DNA of 6,992 nt from an uncultured Atopobium sp. (GTDB lineage: Bacteria; Actinomycetota; Coriobacteriia; Coriobacteriales; Atopobiaceae), in contig CAMPCT010000110.1 of the NCBI GenBank assembly GCA_946647055.1, positions 1-6,992 on the forward strand, read 5' to 3'. Made by a program: the position numbers and the translations under genes. The notes below the pieces were generated by a model. It ran no database searches. It saw only the letters and a list, made by a program, of their open reading frames with translations, and was not told the DNA's origin. Of this stretch, positions 6,001 through 6,992 are shown in pieces (within the stretch, counting starts at the first letter, position 1; each line of letters begins with the position of its first letter).

Positions 6001-6992
6001 CAAACGTCACGCTCGTCAAGGGTACCGACTACGACGTGGCCTACAGTGGCAACACGGACGGTACCGCAGCTGGCGTGAAAGGCGCGACGGTGACCGTCAC
6101 CTTCAAGGGTCTGTACGCGGGAACGCTCGAGGCGCAGTTCAGGATCGCGCCTGCTCCGCTTGATGGTCTTGACGCCCTGTGCGAGGAGGCCACAAACCTT
6201 GCGAGCGAGATGCGCAAGACGATTGACAACACGCAGAACCTGTCCGAGGGAAGTGCGTACATGGATCCCACGGACATCACCGCGCTCGAGCAGGAGGTTG
6301 CCGCAGCAGCACAACTCCTCGACGCCCAGAACCGCACTGCCGAGGAGGTCGCCGCTGCCAAGGAGGCAATCACCGAGGCGATGGCAAAGACCAAGACCAT
6401 CCATGTCGACACCGCTGACCTCCAGGCGTCGATCGATGCGGCCGAGGCGTTCCTCGCTGCGGCCAACATCGAGCCCGCTGGTGGTACTGGTTCTCTCGCC
6501 GAGGGCACCGAGTACCTGCCCAGGGCGACTGCCAACGCTATCCTGGCTGCCGTAAACGACGCGAAGGTCCTGCGCGACAGCAACACCCGCACGCAGAACC
6601 AGGTCGCTGCCGCAGCTTCCGCACTCGACGAGCTGGTCGCGGGCGCCGAGACTGCGATTGTCGAGGTGAGCACCGGCGCACTCGAGGAAGCAATCGCTGC
6701 TGCCGAGTCCGACCTTGCCTCCACGACCATCTCAAACGATGGCAAGAAGGATGCCGCCACCGGCAAGGAGATGGCGGACAAGACCAAGTACGTCTCCCAG
6801 GCCGATGCCGACAAGCTCGATGCCGCCATAGCGGCTGCAGAACAGGTGCTCACGCTCAGCCCGCTCACACAGGACATGGTCGACAACGCGACCTCTACGC
6901 TCAAGGCCGCCCAGGCCGCCTTCAAGAAGGCGCAGAAGACCTACGAGGCCGTCACCCTCATCCCCATCTACCGCATGTACAACACCAAGACG
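1..6992 (+). CDS. Giant modular BspA-like surface protein, internal fragment (partial at both ends)
   Basis: One frame is open across the whole window: the first full codon is at 3, the last at 6990-6992, giving 2,330 residues (residue n starts at base 3n). No stop occurs and there is no start codon with a ribosome binding site, so both ends lie outside. Visible modules in order are acidic beta repeats (residues 80-480), a four-copy beta domain (A-D), four Ig-like YTG repeats, a BspA-type DUF285 leucine-rich region (1387-1649), three FIVAR-like helical repeats (2053-2316), and the opening of a DUF5648-like repeat (2320-2330). No catalytic motif, membrane segment or signal peptide is visible. 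Proteins of this make-up are normally exported and wall-anchored in Gram-positive bacteria, often as adhesins; that role is inferred. The first 1,300 residues are strongly acidic and contain only about 16 lysines. The open frame and LRR family are certain; the exact function is unknown. Confidence 0.96.
3..239 (+). other. N-terminal unassigned segment of the surface protein
   Basis: Residues 1-79 open in mid-domain (SNCSIGYPDLLFLVPNENG) and end with a hydrophilic stretch rich in Asp, Ser and Thr (DGPSGDDPSDEYSKTFTDD) that reads as a linker into the first recognisable repeat. Alternating hydrophobic residues (YTFDLNGTDVTYVYD) suggest beta strands. It could be the tail of another copy of the following repeat, because the spacing would allow it, but I cannot align it convincingly. 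Confidence 0.4.
240..575 (+). repeat. Acidic Tyr-rich beta repeat, copy 1
   Basis: Residues 80-191. The unit opens with an aromatic strand motif (VEHLCYLIETSVTDDGG), has a variable acidic middle, then a core starting DYYFDPAIGFRFSV, a strand ending in VTYTF, and a closing motif FQIPAGLEGPLAINVT. The same order recurs in the next two units and again at 2709-3095. The opening Tyr codon is at 255; the matching Tyr of copy 2 is at 651, a period of 132 residues. I do not recognise the family. The strand-like alternation and lack of helix-forming segments suggest a small beta-sandwich module. Confidence 0.6.
633..959 (+). repeat. Acidic Tyr-rich beta repeat, copy 2
   Basis: Residues 211-319. The opening HEECYRFYTNSGEG matches the opening of copy 1, the core EYYFDANLGFYVYAY matches DYYFDPAIGFRFSV, and the close YRVPAGIHEPVTVSAN matches FQIPAGLEGPLAINVT. 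This is the clearest pair in the array. The opening Tyr (651) is 125 residues before that of copy 3 (1026). It is separated from copy 1 by an about 19-residue Ser/Thr/Asp linker. No known family is recognised. Confidence 0.6.
1017..1301 (+). repeat. Acidic Tyr-rich beta repeat, copy 3
   Basis: Residues 339-433. The opening is EHAYRLTLDLEGIW, the core is EYYFWEGVEYDFSLKPGKGY, and the closing strand is VRFKLTEPATLHVTTK, which keeps the hydrophobic pattern but replaces the PAG turn of copies 1 and 2 with EPA. It is the shortest full unit (108 residues to the next opening Tyr at 1350). The following residues (1302-1439) begin like yet another copy. Confidence 0.5.
1302..1439 (+). repeat. Opening portion of a further beta repeat, apparently without its core
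   Basis: Residues 434-479 contain DDEAASAYELSLRVDEGTW, which lines up with DEAEHAYRLTLDLEGIW of copy 3 (shared acidic lead, AY, alternating Leu, Gly-x-Trp). The YYF core and PAG close that should follow are not apparent; the sequence instead runs into beta domain copy A. It may be a truncated repeat, or the opening motif may be a general inter-domain strand. The assignment rests on manual alignment. Confidence 0.4.
1440..1781 (+). other. Surface beta domain, copy A
   Basis: Residues 480-593. The order of elements is: a Leu-Asp-Val-Ser-Leu strand (PLDVSLMGDDEE), an acidic turn, a 'TLSIVTAPMFDPETISFYAI' pair of strands, a DDGGTAT turn, and a final strand ending TLSQLVGTIVM. This resembles the repeated domain in Gram-positive surface proteins that runs strand - 'DG' turn - strand - 'Y..DDGT' - strand - 'THFS.Y'. 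Copies B, C and D follow the same layout. Copy A is divergent and lacks the canonical PEGW and THFS motifs, so membership is tentative. Confidence 0.4.
1800..2141 (+). other. Cysteine-containing beta domain with 'DGYSF' motif
   Basis: Residues 600-713. It starts VTYIDFELGADVF, has a Trp-containing strand (RICWYDVTDGRLALDEWDLF), then FEKGHEYVCSLTFSVLDGYSF, and ends in TAVTIELPSIV. The pattern 'W...DG......F..G..Y...V.....DGY.F' is common in repeated beta domains of Gram-positive surface proteins; I recognise the pattern but cannot name the family. Cysteines occur at the AIC, RIC, YVC, SDC and (just beyond the domain) IVC positions, an unusually high local density that could allow disulfide bonds outside the cell. 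Confidence 0.45.
2142..2273 (+). other. Linker segment between beta domains
   Basis: Residues 714-757 (begins CGVNPWIRSNHYPFFIEG, ends VSLYGDH) show mixed aromatic and Gly/Pro content, no repeat match and no recognised motif. It probably forms the edge of a neighbouring domain or an inter-domain connection. Confidence 0.3.
2274..2693 (+). other. Surface beta domain, copy B, with a helical lead-in
   Basis: Residues 758-897. An acidic, Ala/Arg/Glu-rich stretch (about 758-792, including TPEEREAYRQELCEMRDAAY) is predicted helical by composition. The core follows at residue 797: WDIDLYEAYFVDDDGNRVDI, then TSATLTVFAEL, ADVVLLKQGADGAWQVIDD, and a final DVPGTYAIVY. The sequence 'W/Y-D-I/L-strand, DG turn, ... 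,GADG, ... ,YAIVY' parallels copy D (YDLHFEDVATGETV ... FSNYAL). The helical lead-in is also echoed by the Glu-rich stretch before the core of copy D. This is a structural surface module; no active site is apparent. Confidence 0.45.
2709..3095 (+). repeat. Acidic Tyr-rich beta repeat, copy 4 (separated from the array)
   Basis: Residues 903-1031. The opening is AHQIDVWNNDGSLVG, the middle is very Tyr/Asp-rich, the core is YQLFLAGEDFEFVVGASDGY, and the close is YVVEAPAGNVKVRISTT. The order and the PAG-V-V ending match copies 1 and 2, although this copy lies about 1.4 kb downstream of copy 3, after domains A and B. Its dispersed position suggests duplication of larger blocks rather than simple tandem growth. 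Confidence 0.5.
3096..3548 (+). other. Unassigned beta-rich segment
   Basis: Residues 1032-1182. Acidic and aromatic (FHVEGSDETGYTAYFDDG; CYWVGYNSESGDAVFRYRI), followed by FLATFIFAGKQATFYTHTEV and a Thr/Ala-rich stretch (ATFTHEGTGVELALSTTEQA). The start, FHVEG...GYTAYFDDGR, faintly recalls the opening of the N-terminal repeats, but no core or PAG ending follows. No family is recognised. It contains no second gene in any frame that I would support. Confidence 0.35.
3549..3896 (+). other. Surface beta domain, copy C (PEGW motif)
   Basis: Residues 1183-1298. The element order is LHLAVDEVELNEGQVTTLAN, AIIAYEVYLANPDGSRSDF, LMRLSFPTPEGWSPDMTWFL, a Trp/Glu-rich strand, and SLGTYVTATRP. The PEGW motif at bases 3747-3758 matches that of copy D at 5508-5519. 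The layout 'strand - DG turn - hydrophobic strand - PEGW - acidic turn - terminal Y-V strand' is shared. As in copy D, it is followed directly by a YTG Ig-like repeat. This is inferred to be a stalk or structural module. Confidence 0.55.
3930..4148 (+). repeat. Ig-like 'YTG' repeat, copy 1
   Basis: Residues 1310-1382. Landmarks are LEAIPTQYYTGSPVTPTVVL, a DG turn, LVAGEDYNVYYFANDGLGTG, VQIVGIGDYTGERF and the closing NFQIAD. The scheme 'YTG..(I/V).P...(V/L).dG..L..G.DY.V.Y..N...GT..V.I.G.G.Y.G....F.I' is a widespread bacterial surface-protein beta repeat, usually found as a stalk element next to LRR or Ig domains. Here it leads straight into the BspA region. Confidence 0.75.
4161..4949 (+). 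other. BspA-like / DUF285 leucine-rich repeat region
   Basis: Residues 1387-1649. The N-terminal cap reads ASGTWGNCPWEINASGVLTI, then a W-K/SxxxY segment with ITSVVFASEG, followed by five LRRs, a MFTGCMSLVGGNGT segment, and the ending YARIDAPGTPGYLT. This cap-repeat-tail order is the standard BspA family surface-protein arrangement (DUF285, PF03382). Members include Tannerella BspA, which binds fibrinogen and fibronectin, plus many proteins of Coriobacteriia, lactobacilli and mycoplasmas. The region is a curved solenoid expected to be exposed and ligand-binding; the ligand here is unknown. It holds ten of the protein's visible cysteines, mostly at one repeat position. The family call is firm. 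Confidence 0.93.
4389..4778 (+). repeat. Five tandem 26-residue leucine-rich repeats
   Basis: Residues 1463-1592 divide into five units of exactly 26 residues (78 bases), starting at 4389, 4467, 4545, 4623 and 4701. Unit 1 begins VDLSGLDASNVKDMRYMF. The shared pattern is: hydrophobic-D/N-Leu, Leu/Ile at position 6, Ser/Thr-Val/Leu at 10-11, Met at 14, Met/Cys/Leu-Phe at 17-18, Cys at 21 (Asp in unit 4, which reads GDSSL), Leu/Met at 24. Units are diverged at the DNA level, so this is an old array and not a recent slippage expansion. Confidence 0.92.
4971..5201 (+). repeat. Ig-like 'YTG' repeat, copy 2
   Basis: Residues 1657-1733. Landmarks: ATVTGIGDVIYTGEAIQPEP, YNGTPLVKGTDYTVAWGENT, GTGTVTIAGINGFKGSRVET and the closing FLIVAPL. 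It follows the same scheme as copy 1 and is the most canonical of the four. It sits 21 bases after the BspA tail, so the LRR region is flanked on both sides by this module. An acidic linker (DDDAGQTGTDW) follows. Confidence 0.8.
5277..5651 (+). other. Surface beta domain, copy D (PEGW ... THFSNYAL)
   Basis: Residues 1759-1883. A Glu/Ala-rich lead-in (about 1759-1802, including VPEERVEQFSELAFVAEEEP) precedes the core from residue 1803: FVIYDLHFEDVATGETVPTD, VIKVTLPVPEGWLASRTRVI, FLNPEDGTATDMGAVASADG and VSFLTTHFSNYALTQ. This is the most typical of the four copies. The 'DG.V.F.T.HFS.Y.l' ending is a familiar signature of stalk domains in Gram-positive surface proteins. A YTG repeat follows within ten bases, as it follows copy C. 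Confidence 0.65.
5661..5897 (+). repeat. Ig-like 'YTG' repeat, copy 3 (divergent)
   Basis: Residues 1887-1965. The usual YTG is replaced by TYVPGTEPGATLALSFEG, but the later elements are retained: SSLTENIDYTVTSSSF, GTTGGTLTAQITGKGNFSGT and ATATMQVNP. The conserved 'L...DYTV' and 'I.GkGNfsGt' positions support assignment to the same family as copies 1, 2 and 4. Confidence 0.65.
5904..6155 (+). repeat. Ig-like 'YTG' repeat, copy 4
   Basis: Residues 1968-2051. Landmarks are IPDQTYTGSALTPEVTITL, VTLVKGTDYDVAYSGNTDGT, KGATVTVTFKGLYAGTLEAQ and FRIAPA. It is slightly longer than the others because of an insertion around NTDGTAAGVKG. It directly abuts the helical repeat region, marking a sharp change from beta to alpha structure. 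Confidence 0.72.
6159..6404 (+). repeat. FIVAR-like helical repeat, copy 1
   Basis: Residues 2053-2134. The pattern is helix (LDALCEEATNLASEMRKTID), loop with Tyr-Met-Asp (GSAYMDPTDITALEQEVAAA), and a third helix beginning after NRTAEEVAAAKEAITEAMAK. The 'L......a..l.......y.......l..a...A..ll......t...v..a...l..a' layout is that of FIVAR-type three-helix units (PF07554) found in streptococcal and staphylococcal adhesins and in actinobacterial surface proteins. It carries the only cysteine in the C-terminal third of the window. Confidence 0.72.
6408..6656 (+). repeat. FIVAR-like helical repeat, copy 2
   Basis: Residues 2136-2218. Helix 1 is ADLQASIDAAEAFLAAANI, the loop is Gly-rich with GTEYLPRATA, and helices 2-3 include ANAILAAVNDAKVL and NQVAAAASALDELVAG. 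Length (83 residues) and element order match copies 1 and 3. Staphylococcal Ebh/Embp repeats of this type bind fibronectin or form an elongated rod; a spacer role is the cautious reading here. Confidence 0.78.
6666..6950 (+). repeat. FIVAR-like helical repeat, copy 3
   Basis: Residues 2222-2316. Helix 1 is TGALEEAIAAAESDLAST. The loop is longer and Lys-rich (NDGKKDAATGKEMADKTKYV). Helices 2-3 include SQADADKLDAAIAAAEQVL and TLKAAQAAFKKAQKTYE. It holds ten lysines, against one in copy 2, so the surface charge changes along the rod. The last helix runs straight into the next module. Confidence 0.78.
6960..6992 (+). other. Start of a DUF5648-like repeat, cut by the window edge
   Basis: The last eleven residues, IPIYRMYNTKT, match the opening of the 'P.YR.YN..tgeHfYT' repeat (DUF5648, PF18885) that commonly follows FIVAR units near the C-terminus of actinobacterial surface proteins. 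Only the first strand is visible, so the call rests on this short motif together with its position directly after the helical repeats. Confidence 0.6.

Noticed and set aside
5166..6404. 412-residue antisense open frame
   Set aside because: Ends at the sense TCA codon at 5166-5168 and lies opposite well-recognised YTG and FIVAR repeats; a codon-usage shadow.
6041..6925. 294-residue Ala/Ser-rich antisense open frame that looks superficially like a membrane protein
   Set aside because: It is the complement of the Ala/Glu/Lys-rich helical repeats; runs of Ala, Ser and Val come from GC-rich sense codons. The sense repeats are the conserved product.
1..6992. Promoters, terminators, tRNA/rRNA, CRISPR or insertion sequences
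   Set aside because: No non-coding gap exists. I saw no direct repeats with regular spacers, no terminal inverted repeats and no hairpin-plus-T-run; the repeats present are protein-level and diverged in DNA.

Overview
The window lies wholly inside one protein-coding gene. Frame +3 is open from the first complete codon (position 3) to the last base: 2,330 codons with no stop, no start codon I can defend, and no intergenic DNA. It is therefore an internal fragment of a very large secreted or surface protein whose N-terminal signal and C-terminal anchor both lie outside. I see no RNA gene, promoter, terminator, mobile element or CRISPR.

The DNA is GC-rich (about 60% by eye) with strong G/C preference at third codon positions, and TTA/CTA leucine codons appear to be absent. 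The domain mix (BspA-type DUF285 leucine-rich repeats, FIVAR-type helical repeats, and a DUF5648-like opening at the 3' edge) is typical of giant surface proteins of high-GC gut, oral or rumen Gram-positives. Coriobacteriia (Olsenella/Atopobium/Collinsella/Eggerthella relatives) fit best, with Bifidobacterium or a Firmicute as alternatives. This placement is inference from style and not a database match.

Layout by nucleotide: 3-239, unassigned N-terminal piece; 240-1301, three tandem copies of an unfamiliar acidic, Tyr-rich beta repeat (about 108-132 residues), with the opening of a further copy at 1302-1439; 1440-1781, putative surface beta domain copy A; 1800-2141, a Cys-containing beta domain; 2142-2273, linker; 2274-2693, beta domain copy B; 2709-3095, fourth copy of the N-terminal repeat; 3096-3548, unassigned; 3549-3896, beta domain copy C with a PEGW motif; 3930-4148, first 'YTG' Ig-like repeat; 4161-4949, BspA-like region containing five exact-length 26-residue leucine-rich repeats; 4971-5201, second YTG repeat; 5277-5651, beta domain copy D (PEGW...THFSNYAL); 5661-5897 and 5904-6155, third and fourth YTG repeats; 6159-6950, three Ala/Lys-rich helical FIVAR-like repeats; 6960-6992, start of a DUF5648-like repeat.

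Read as a whole, this looks like a mosaic stalk: beta-sandwich modules hold an LRR binding patch in the middle, and a helical rod then leads toward the missing C-terminal part, which presumably anchors the protein to the cell wall. Adhesion to host or bacterial ligands is the most likely role, but the sequence alone does not prove it. The long antisense open frames are codon-usage shadows of this one gene.
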